Below are positions 1-5,190 of a stretch of 7,858 bases of DNA, piece by piece; the first letter of the stretch is position 1; every line of letters begins with the position of its first letter. The notes beneath the pieces are model-generated. The model did not search any database. It was not told the origin of the DNA and saw only the letters and a program-made list of their open reading frames with translations. The DNA comes from Verrucomicrobiales bacterium. GTDB lineage: Bacteria; Verrucomicrobiota; Verrucomicrobiia; Methylacidiphilales; JAAUTS01. The translations under genes and the position numbers were made by a program. The stretch covers positions 1 through 7,858 of the forward strand of contig JAITHY010000171.1 of the NCBI GenBank assembly GCA_031279715.1. The letters run 5' to 3'.

Positions 1-5
1 GGCGT

Positions 6-21
6 GGGCGCTGATAATCAC
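6..21 (+). repeat. 16-bp direct repeat, copy 1
   Basis: GGGCGCTGATAATCAC occurs here and again, identical, at 1927-1942. Each copy lies in the upstream region of a secreted carbohydrate-active protein gene. Its inner part CGCTGATAATCA differs at two positions from the window-wide word CGCTGACNGTSA, so it is probably a diverged member of that family. The frame CGC TGA could also be the end of a gene lying mostly outside the window, which cannot be judged from here. Confidence 0.5.
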
Positions 22-47
22 CGGCGCGGCGTTGCTCGTCGCATGCC

Positions 48-60
48 GGAGAATTTCTCC
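48..60. promoter_or_regulatory. 13-bp palindrome, possible operator
   Basis: GGAGAA-T-TTCTCC is a perfect inverted repeat with 6-bp arms and a one-base centre. It lies 12 bp upstream of a TTGACA box and ahead of the GH43 gene. This would suit a dimeric repressor or activator site, but no regulator gene is visible and a single small palindrome can occur by chance. Confidence 0.25.
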
Positions 61-72
61 ATTCCCCAAGGA

Positions 73-101
73 TTGACAAAACGCGGTCTGGTTGTTTTCA
101 T
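73..101 (+). promoter_or_regulatory. Possible promoter of GH43 gene
   Basis: A perfect TTGACA (73-78) is followed after 17 bp by TTTCAT (96-101), a weak -10 match. Transcription would start at about 107-109, next to the ATG at 109, giving a nearly leaderless message. No Shine-Dalgarno sequence stands at a useful distance from any of the ATGs at 100, 109 or 121. The -10 is poor, so this is tentative. Confidence 0.3.
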
Positions 102-108
102 GGACAAT

Positions 109-1848
109 ATGAATTCACGCATGTTGTTGGTTTTGTCGTGGCTGCTGCTCAATCTTTCACTGTCAGCGGCGGAAAATTCGCGACCGGAGACATTTTGTAA
201 TCCGATGGATTTGAATTACCGCTTCCGCCCGAAGGACAACCACCAACCACGCCGCGAGGCCGCCGATCCGACGATGGTGTGGTTTAACAATGAATACTGG
301 CTGTTCGCGTCCAAGAGCGGCGGGTACTGGCGTTCGGCGGACATGAAAAACTGGAGCTTTGTCGCGCCGACTGGTCTGCCGCTGGAGGATTACGCGCCGA
401 CGGCGGAGGTCATCGCGGGCAAGTTGTATTTCACGGCGTATGACAGCAAGGCGATTTACACCACGGACAATCCCGCTGACGGTCAGTGGCGCAAAGTTGC
501 CGACGCGCCGAATTTCGCCGACCCCGCGCTCTTCGCTGACGATGACGGGCGCGTGTATATGTACGACGGCTGCGCGCCGAACGGGCCAATCAAGGGCGTG
601 GAGTTGGACGCCAAAACATTCACACCCATTGGCGAGAGGACGCTGTTGTTCGCCGCTGACCGTCAGCGGCATGGCTGGGAGAACAAGCAGCCGTTCGTCA
701 GCGACGAGGACATCGCCAAGGGCGGGCCGAAACCTTACGTCGAGGGCGCGTGGATGAACAAGCACAAGGATTTGTATTATCTGCAATATTCCGCGCCTGG
801 AACGGAGTTGAAGACGTACGCTGACGGTGTGTATATTTCGGAAAAACCGCTCGGCCCCTACCGCTACGAGGCGTACAGCCCGTTCGACACACGCGCGGCG
901 GGCTTTTGCTGCGGGACGGGGCACGGCAGCACATTCCGCGACCCGCGCGGGAATTACTGGCACATTGGCAGCGCCATCATCGGCAAGCGGCACATGTTTG
1001 AGCGCCGGCTGGCGGTGTACCCGGCGGGGTTTGTGAGCGTCAGCGGCGAGCCAGACCAGTTGGTGTGTGACACGTATCTTGGTGATTATCCGCAATTCGT
1101 CCCGGGTGTTGCCGCCGACCCGCTGAAGATGAACTCGCCGGGCTGGATGTTGCTGTCGTACAAAAAAACGGTCACGGCCTCGTCCGCGCTCGACGGTTTC
1201 GCGCCGGAGTCCGCTGTTGATGAGAATTTGCAAACGTGGTGGTCCGCCGCTGACGGTCAGTCCGGACAGTGGCTGCAAGTTGACCTTGGCAAGCCCTGCC
1301 GCATCGAGGCGGTGCAGGTGAACTTCGCCGACCAGGACGCCGTCGCTTACGGGCGTGAGGAGGAGCATTATTATCAATGGTTGTTGGAGGTTTCCGACGA
1401 TGGCGCGGCGTGGCGTCCGCTGATTGACAGGCGCGACAGCAAGCGGGACGCGCCGCACGATTACACGCAACTGCCGCTGACGGTCACGGGACGTTATCTC
1501 AAGCTGACCAACACGCGCATGCCCGCCGGTGCGAAGTTCAGCGTCAGCGGGCTGCGCGTCTTCGGCCACGGCGACGGCAAGGCGCCGCTGACAGTCAGCG
1601 GAGTCGAGGCGAAACGGCTGGAAAACAAACGGCTGGCGAAGGTGAACTGGTCACCGTCAGCGGGCGCGGATTTTTACATTGTGCGCTACGGACTCGCGCC
1701 TGGCCGTTTGTATTCCAACATCCAAGTCTATGACAAAACCGAGCTGGATTTGACCGGATTGAACACGGACGTTGGGTATTTCGTGTCGGTGGACGCGGTC
1801 AATGACAGCGGCGTGACGATGGGCACGCGGGCGGTTCCCGTCAAGTAG
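109..1848 (+). CDS. Secreted GH43 glycoside hydrolase, discoidin + Fn3
   Basis: Predicted exported glycosidase of family GH43 (five-bladed beta-propeller, typically arabinofuranosidase, xylosidase or galactosidase); the substrate cannot be read from sequence. I chose ATG 109 (579 aa) because it begins a clean signal peptide (MNSR, Leu-rich core, likely cut after Ala20 or Ala21). The frame stays open upstream to a GTG at 4, and ATG 100 and ATG 121 are alternatives. The three GH43 acidic residues are visible: Asp53 in ADPTM (base), Asp138 in FADPALF (pKa modulator) and Glu212 in YVEGAW (general acid). The propeller covers about 40-335. Residues about 347-486 look like an F5/8 type C (discoidin/CBM32-like) domain with AVDENLQTWWSA and WLQVDLG, and about 493-579 like an Fn3 module. 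The gene carries seven exact and four near copies of the CGCTGACNGTSA word, encoding ADGQ, ADRQ, PLTVTG, PLTVSG and SVSG, several at likely loops or at the domain border. Family assignment is firm; subfamily is unknown. Confidence 0.88.
   Translation: MNSRMLLVLSWLLLNLSLSAAENSRPETFCNPMDLNYRFRPKDNHQPRREAADPTMVWFNNEYWLFASKSGGYWRSADMKNWSFVAPTGLPLEDYAPTAEVIAGKLYFTAYDSKAIYTTDNPADGQWRKVADAPNFADPALFADDDGRVYMYDGCAPNGPIKGVELDAKTFTPIGERTLLFAADRQRHGWENKQPFVSDEDIAKGGPKPYVEGAWMNKHKDLYYLQYSAPGTELKTYADGVYISEKPLGPYRYEAYSPFDTRAAGFCCGTGHGSTFRDPRGNYWHIGSAIIGKRHMFERRLAVYPAGFVSVSGEPDQLVCDTYLGDYPQFVPGVAADPLKMNSPGWMLLSYKKTVTASSALDGFAPESAVDENLQTWWSAADGQSGQWLQVDLGKPCRIEAVQVNFADQDAVAYGREEEHYYQWLLEVSDDGAAWRPLIDRRDSKRDAPHDYTQLPLTVTGRYLKLTNTRMPAGAKFSVSGLRVFGHGDGKAPLTVSGVEAKRLENKRLAKVNWSPSAGADFYIVRYGLAPGRLYSNIQVYDKTELDLTGLNTDVGYFVSVDAVNDSGVTMGTRAVPVK
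653..669. repeat. Perfect 17-bp palindromic copy of the iterated word
   Basis: CCGCTGAC-C-GTCAGCGG inside the GH43 gene is a perfect inverted repeat of 8-bp arms around one base; adding G652 and C670 gives 9-bp arms. It contains the 12-bp word on both strands (654-665 and 657-668). In frame it encodes Ala-Asp-Arg-Gln in the propeller region between two conserved segments. It is one of the two best full-length versions of the family in this window. Confidence 0.8.
1585..1601. repeat. Second perfect 17-bp palindromic copy
   Basis: CCGCTGAC-A-GTCAGCGG, with the same 8-bp arms as the copy at 653-669 and only the central base changed. It encodes Pro-Leu-Thr-Val-Ser-Gly at the border of the discoidin-like and Fn3-like domains, a linker position where inserted or drifted sequence should be tolerated. 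It uses a different reading frame of the repeat from the 653 copy, which argues that the DNA word, not a peptide motif, is what is repeated. Confidence 0.8.
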
Positions 1849-1890
1849 CAAACTCCCCGGATAATGGCGGGTGCGGGCCGTCAACAGGCC

Positions 1891-1920
1891 GGAACGCTGA
1901 TGATGGATAATATGCGTTCC
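1891..1920 (+). other. Intergenic inverted repeat, possible weak terminator
   Basis: GGAACGC (1891-1897) and GCGTTCC (1914-1920) are perfect 7-bp arms around a 16-nt loop, 43 nt after the GH43 stop codon. The hairpin could help terminate or stabilise the GH43 message, but no T-tract follows, so a classic intrinsic terminator is not supported. The rest of the 162-bp gap holds the second 16-bp repeat and the esterase promoter. Confidence 0.3.
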
Positions 1921-1926
1921 AGACGG

Positions 1927-1942
1927 GGGCGCTGATAATCAC
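1927..1942 (+). repeat. 16-bp direct repeat, copy 2
   Basis: Exact second copy of GGGCGCTGATAATCAC (first copy 6-21). Here it abuts the esterase promoter region and is followed by GATTGAC (1945-1951); the first copy is also followed by GATTGAC, but about 50 bp later (71-77). It may be a shared regulatory element for the carbohydrate genes or a diverged copy of the iterated word. Confidence 0.5.
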
Positions 1943-1962
1943 GAGATTGACGAACAAGCCGG

Positions 1963-2001
1963 TAAAAATTTTCGTGACACTGCCGCGCGTTTCCTTAGAT
2001 T
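1963..2001 (+). promoter_or_regulatory. Promoter of esterase gene with AT-rich block
   Basis: TAAAAATTTTCGTGACA (1963-1979) ends in GTGACA, a 5/6 match to the -35 consensus, followed after 16 bp by TAGATT (1996-2001) as -10. Only 9 nt separate the -10 from the ATG at 2011, so the message would be leaderless or nearly so, which fits the missing Shine-Dalgarno. The AT-rich stretch could serve as an UP element. The same 17-bp block, 16 of 17 identical, lies at the same distance before the ferritin-like gene. Confidence 0.5.
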
Positions 2002-2010
2002 GCAAAGATT

Positions 2011-2973
2011 ATGACGTGGTTCGCTCAATTATTTTGCCGGGTGTCGGCGCTGATGCTGATGTGGTGTCTGCCGTCGCTGGCGTTGGAAGGTTACCGCGCG
2101 GAGTTGAATATTCCGTTTTCCACGGTGGACGGCAAGACGCTGACGATGAACGCTTTTTTGCCGGAGCAAGCGGAGCGTCCGGCGCCGGCGATGGTGTATT
2201 TTTACGGCGGTTGGTGGTTCGGCGGCGGCGCGGCGGGGAAAATCGAGGATGTGCCGGGCTGGGATAATTTCACCAAACGCGGGGCGGCGGTTTTTTCCAA
2301 TCAATACCGGCTGGGGCGTGAAGGCGGGTTTCCGCAGAATATTCGCGATTGTCGCAACGCCATCCGTTATATTCGCCAGCACGCGAAAGAATTTAACATC
2401 GACCCGGAGCGCATCGCATGCACGGGAATTTCGGCGGGTGGATATTTGACCTACATGGTGACGCTGGCGCCGGAGGATTTTGACGATGGCGGGGCGACGA
2501 AAGGGTTGGAGGGAGTGAGCGCGAGGGTGTGCGGCGGGTTTGGTTACGTGGGGCCGACGGATTTTGTTGATGCCTGGGAGCGCTCGCCGGATGATACGGT
2601 GAGCGCTGACGGTGAGAAAAAACACCGTCCGCCGGACAATAATATTTACAACGATTACCGCCCGCGTCTGCGGATTTTATTTCATGGGATGACGCCGGAG
2701 ACGGAGGCGGGGCGGATGTTGTACGCGCGGATGTCGCCGGTGAATCTGGCGCGCAAGGGGACGCCGCCGCTGTTGATTGGCGACGGGGAGAAGGATTTGA
2801 TTGTGCCGTTTCAGCCGGGGAGGGTTTTACACGAAAAATTGCGCGCCGCCGACGCTGACGCGGTGTATTGGATGACGCCGGGCGGCGGGCACGGTTATCC
2901 GGGCGGGCGCGGTTTTCAGGAAGTGTTGAATGATTTTTTGAACCGGATTTGGCAGCCGGCGCAATCAAAATAA
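2011..2973 (+). CDS. Secreted alpha/beta-hydrolase esterase
   Basis: 320-aa exported serine esterase of the alpha/beta-hydrolase fold, closest in style to the BD-FAE / esterase-lipase group. A signal peptide (MTWFAQLF, hydrophobic core, PSLA) is probably cut after Ala24. The oxyanion segment reads YGGWWFGG (65-72), with Tyr where many relatives have His. The nucleophile elbow is GISAG with Ser141. Asp262 in the GDGEKDLIVP stretch and His294 in GGGHGYPGG complete the triad. Between GH43 and a sugar permease it plausibly removes acetyl or aromatic ester groups from a glycan; the exact ester is not deducible. ATG 2011 has no Shine-Dalgarno and lies 9 nt after a -10-like box. An exact copy of the iterated word (2604-2615) encodes SADGE in a likely surface loop. 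The permease starts 25 bp after the stop, so the two are probably co-transcribed. Confidence 0.85.
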   Translation: MTWFAQLFCRVSALMLMWCLPSLALEGYRAELNIPFSTVDGKTLTMNAFLPEQAERPAPAMVYFYGGWWFGGGAAGKIEDVPGWDNFTKRGAAVFSNQYRLGREGGFPQNIRDCRNAIRYIRQHAKEFNIDPERIACTGISAGGYLTYMVTLAPEDFDDGGATKGLEGVSARVCGGFGYVGPTDFVDAWERSPDDTVSADGEKKHRPPDNNIYNDYRPRLRILFHGMTPETEAGRMLYARMSPVNLARKGTPPLLIGDGEKDLIVPFQPGRVLHEKLRAADADAVYWMTPGGGHGYPGGRGFQEVLNDFLNRIWQPAQSK

Positions 2974-2981
2974 ACAATGCC

Positions 2982-2988
2982 AGGAAAG
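2982..2988 (+). promoter_or_regulatory. Ribosome binding site of sugar permease
   Basis: AGGAAAG lies 10 nt upstream of the ATG at 2999, in the 25-bp gap after the esterase stop codon. It is one of the few clear Shine-Dalgarno sequences in the window. This fits internal translation initiation within an operon, whereas the first genes of transcripts here appear leaderless. Confidence 0.6.
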
Positions 2989-2998
2989 AAATCCAAAC

Positions 2999-4342
2999 AT
3001 GTTCGCCCAATTGTTCCGCACCAAGGATGGAAAAAATTATCTGCTGCCGTTTGTGCTCATTACCACGCTGTTTTTGTTATGGGGCTTCGCGCACGCGCTG
3101 CTGGATGTGTTGAACAAACATTTTCAGGAGTCGCTGTCGCTGACCAAGGCGCAGTCGGGCGCGGTGCAGATGTCCGCGTACGGCGCTTATGCGCTGATGG
3201 CGGTGCCGGCCGGGTTGATTGCGCGGAGGTTTGGGTACAAGGGCGGGATTTTGTCCGGCCTGACGCTGTTCGCGCTGGGCGCGTTTTGGTTCGTGCCGGC
3301 GGTGGTTTGGTTTAATTATTTCTGGGCGTTTTTGCTGGGGCTGCTGGTGTTGTTTTCGGGGCTGACTTGTTTGGAGACGGTGGCGAATCCGTACACGACG
3401 GTGTTGGGGCCGGCGGAGACCGCGGCCAGCCGGATTAATTTGGCGCAAACTTTCAACGGGTTGGGTTGGGTGCTGGGGCCGCTGGTGGGGAGTTTGCTGA
3501 TTTTCAAGAGCGACGGCGACACCAATCCGCTCATTGCGTTCGGCGGGACGTTGAAGAAAGTGTTTTTGGGGGCTGACGGCGGACTGGTCAGTGTCAGCGA
3601 GGCGGCGGGGCACACGTCGAACTCGGCGTTGATTCCGCCGTATGTGGCGCTGGGATTCGTGGTGTTGCTGGTGTTGCTGATGTTTGTGTTTACGAAGCTG
3701 CCGGAGGTTCGGGCGCATACGGAACACGAGGCGGGGACCTCCGCTGACGGCGGCGTTATCGACCATGCGACGCCGTTGTGGGCGCGTCCGCATTTCACAC
3801 TGGCGGTGGCGGCGCAATTTTTGTATGTTGCGGCGCAAACGGGTATCGGGAGCTTTTTTGTGAATTACACGGTGGAGGTGAAGAGTCTCGCCATCAGCGA
3901 CATGCAGGCGGGAATCTTGCTGTCGTTGGGCGGGATGTTGCTCTTCGTGCTTGGGCGCCTGTCGGGCGGTCTGGTGATGAGCCGGTTTAGTCCGGGCAAA
4001 TTGCTGGGCACGTTCGGACTGGTAAACACGCTGCTGATGACCTTCACTTGTTTTAGCGGCGGGCGCTTTGGCATTATCACGCTGATACTGAGTTATCTGT
4101 TCATGTCCATCATGTTTCCGACGATTTTCGCCCTGGGTTTGCGCGGTTTGGGTGAGAAGACCAAGACGGCCGCGTCGGTGCTGGTGATGATGGTGGTGGG
4201 TGGCGCGGTATGCCCGATGTTGATGGGGCATATTGGGGACAAGTTCAGCATGAGCGCCGGTTTTGTCGTGCCGCTGCTGTGTTTTGCGTTTATCGCTTTT
4301 TACGGGTTCATCGGCAGCGGGTTGGGATTGGTGAAAAAATAA
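2999..4342 (+). CDS. FucP-family MFS sugar:H+ symporter
   Basis: 447-aa inner-membrane permease of the major facilitator superfamily, FucP (fucose/galactose/glucose:H+ symporter) branch, close to the usual length of about 440. The first membrane segment ends in LLWGFAHALLDVLN with Asp36, and LETVANPY carries Glu126. By alignment these match Asp46 and Glu135 of E. coli FucP, the residues tied to proton and sugar handling. Twelve hydrophobic segments can be followed, split by a hydrophilic centre at about 233-262 (KLPEVRAHTEHEAG). RRFGYKGG near 76-83 is the MFS loop after segment 2. Near copies or halves of the iterated word fall in connecting loops (GADGG and SVSEA at 191-201, SADGG at 248-252). 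Good Shine-Dalgarno and a 25-bp gap tie it to the esterase gene. The sugar transported is unknown; the GH43 neighbour makes a released monosaccharide likely. Confidence 0.88.
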   Translation: MFAQLFRTKDGKNYLLPFVLITTLFLLWGFAHALLDVLNKHFQESLSLTKAQSGAVQMSAYGAYALMAVPAGLIARRFGYKGGILSGLTLFALGAFWFVPAVVWFNYFWAFLLGLLVLFSGLTCLETVANPYTTVLGPAETAASRINLAQTFNGLGWVLGPLVGSLLIFKSDGDTNPLIAFGGTLKKVFLGADGGLVSVSEAAGHTSNSALIPPYVALGFVVLLVLLMFVFTKLPEVRAHTEHEAGTSADGGVIDHATPLWARPHFTLAVAAQFLYVAAQTGIGSFFVNYTVEVKSLAISDMQAGILLSLGGMLLFVLGRLSGGLVMSRFSPGKLLGTFGLVNTLLMTFTCFSGGRFGIITLILSYLFMSIMFPTIFALGLRGLGEKTKTAASVLVMMVVGGAVCPMLMGHIGDKFSMSAGFVVPLLCFAFIAFYGFIGSGLGLVKK

Positions 4343-4400
4343 ATGGTGTATTGGTGTTCGGCTGTTTTCCGCGCAAATTTCAATTCGCTGAGGGTGACGC

Positions 4401-4423
4401 AAAAAAAAGACCGGAACGAAAGG
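4401..4423 (-). terminator. 3' stem and T-tract ending SRP RNA
   Basis: Read on the minus strand, the 3' arm of the outer SRP stem (4423-4411) is followed by TC and eight T residues (4408-4401). Stem followed by a T run is the usual intrinsic terminator design and would end both the SRP RNA and any read-through from clpP. On the plus strand there is no T-tract after the stem, so it is not a clear terminator for the permease gene. Confidence 0.6.
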
Positions 4424-4502
4424 CAAACAAAGTCATGGTACCGTTGCGTCCTTTCGGCTCTGGCGGGGTTCGCAAGCTTTCAATTTCCTCTCGTTCCGGC
4501 TG
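4409..4502 (-). ncRNA. ffs: Small bacterial SRP RNA (4.5S-like)
   Basis: RNA component of the signal recognition particle, which binds Ffh and helps target nascent membrane and secreted proteins. On the minus strand a 13-bp outer stem is visible, CCGGAACGAGAGG (4499-4487) with CCTTTCGTTCCGG (4423-4411), one A-C mismatch. It encloses the domain-IV signature: AACCCCGCCAGAGCC (4470-4456), GAAA tetraloop (4455-4452), then GGACGCAACGGTA (4451-4439). This closely follows the small SRP form CCCCGCCAGGGCC-GGAA-GGCAGCAACGGTA. Size (about 95 nt), single hairpin shape and the T-tract all fit. Oddities: a GAAA instead of GGAA loop, A instead of G on the 5' side, and AC where CA is usual on the 3' side of the Ffh-binding internal loop. 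Ends are estimated from the -10 box and the T-tract. It lies convergent to the permease gene, in a 262-bp gap without protein genes. Confidence 0.82.
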
Positions 4503-4507
4503 GGAGT

Positions 4508-4536
4508 AAATTAGCGGAGTTTCACCGTCAGCGCAA
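4508..4536 (-). promoter_or_regulatory. Possible promoter of SRP RNA
   Basis: On the minus strand TTGCGC (4536-4531) and TAATTT (4513-4508) are separated by 17 bp and would start transcription near 4502, just before the outer SRP stem. An exact copy of the iterated word (4522-4533) overlaps the -35 box and part of the spacer. Both boxes are weak matches to sigma-70 consensus, so support comes mainly from position. Confidence 0.35.
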
Positions 4537-4604
4537 TTTAATTTGCCTGTCAATCGCGCTGAAGCGTGAAATTTTATTTTTTGGGGCGCGCTTGCGGCGG
4601 TCAA

Positions 4605-5174
4605 TCACAACTCGGTGGCGCTGCGGATGAGCTTGCCAACCAGTCCGTAAGCCCGCGCTTCCTCGGCGCTCATCCAGAAATTGCGGTCGCTGTCCCTGGC
4701 GATTTGTTCGACGGATTTGCCGGTTTGTTCGGCGAAAATTTTGTTTAAGCGGTCGCGCATTTTCAAAATTTCCTGCGCCTCAATGCTGATGTCCGTCGCC
4801 TGTCCGCCGACGCCGCCGCTGGGTTGGTGCAGCATGAATCGCGTGTTTGGCAGGCTGTAACGATTCTCGCGCCTGGCTGCGGCGTAAATCAACGCTCCCG
4901 CGCTGGCGACCCAGCCGGTGCCGATGATTTTGACCGGCGCTTTTACGAAACGAATCATGTCGTGAATTGTGTCGCCCGCCTCGACGTGTCCGCCTTGCGA
5001 GTTGATGAAAATTTTGATTTCCGCGTCACTGTCAGCGTCGAAGGCGACGAGTTTTTCCGCCACCTCGCGGGCGATTTTTTGATTGATTTCACCGAACAAC
5101 ATGATGGTGCGCTCCCTGACCAAACGCTCCTCAATGGACGGATTTTTTCTCGGCTCTTTTTTGGGTTCTGCCAT
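4605..5174 (-). CDS. clpP: ClpP-type ATP-dependent protease subunit, Asn triad
   Basis: 189-aa proteolytic subunit of the Clp protease, a cytoplasmic barrel that degrades substrates fed by ClpX/ClpA-type ATPases. The handle and active-site segments are complete: INSQGGHVEAG (57-67), WVASAGA with nucleophile Ser91, and RFMLHQPSGG with His116. The Ser-His spacing of 25 equals that of E. coli and B. subtilis ClpP. The third residue differs: aligning DSDRNFWMSAEEA with DTERDRFLSAPEA puts Asn165 (codon AAT, 4682-4680) where catalytic Asp normally stands, 49 residues after His. Gln60 also replaces the usual Pro of the PGG turn. A comparable Asn variant is known in Listeria ClpP1. It may therefore be a second, specialised ClpP that works in a mixed barrel. 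Start is ATG 5174 with AGGAG six bases upstream; it follows folD after 16 bp. It could be a lineage-normal ClpP rather than a paralogue, which the window cannot show. Confidence 0.9.
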   Translation of the reverse strand: MAEPKKEPRKNPSIEERLVRERTIMLFGEINQKIAREVAEKLVAFDADSDAEIKIFINSQGGHVEAGDTIHDMIRFVKAPVKIIGTGWVASAGALIYAAARRENRYSLPNTRFMLHQPSGGVGGQATDISIEAQEILKMRDRLNKIFAEQTGKSVEQIARDSDRNFWMSAEEARAYGLVGKLIRSATEL

Positions 5175-5180
5175 AAATAA

Positions 5181-5185
5181 CTCCT
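5181..5185 (-). promoter_or_regulatory. Shine-Dalgarno of clpP next to folD stop
   Basis: AGGAG on the minus strand (5185-5181), six bases before the clpP ATG. The folD stop codon TGA is at 5193-5191. Stop codon and the start of the Shine-Dalgarno lie in one near copy of the iterated word, CGCTGATGGTGA (5196-5185), so the repeat is part of the translation junction. This supports folD-clpP co-transcription. Confidence 0.65.
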
Positions 5186-5190
5186 CACCA

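Noticed and set aside
4..108. N-terminal extension of the GH43 gene from GTG 4
   Set aside because: It would bury the signal peptide behind 35 charged residues and run through a palindrome and a TTGACA promoter box, so ATG 109 is preferred.
163..1569. 468-codon open frame on the minus strand opposite the GH43 gene
   Set aside because: It has no family motifs, is Arg/Val-rich as expected for the reverse of GC-rich code, and repeats LTVSG only because the palindromic word reads the same on both strands. The plus-strand frame has complete GH43 active-site blocks.
3077..4426. 449-codon open frame on the minus strand opposite the permease
   Set aside because: The product is full of His, Gln and Arg, with no hydrophobic pattern or motif. 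The plus strand encodes a recognisable twelve-segment transporter.
4411..4499. Outer SRP stem as a plus-strand terminator for the permease
   Set aside because: No T-tract follows on the plus strand. The T run is on the other side and serves the minus-strand RNA.
4343..4630. 95-codon plus-strand frame after the permease gene
   Set aside because: It overlaps the SRP RNA and the end of clpP, has no start signal and no recognisable protein character.
4661..4713. Frameshift or decay of clpP because of the altered triad
   Set aside because: The frame is intact over normal length, all other blocks are present and the surrounding motif aligns without gaps, so Asn165 is a substitution rather than damage.
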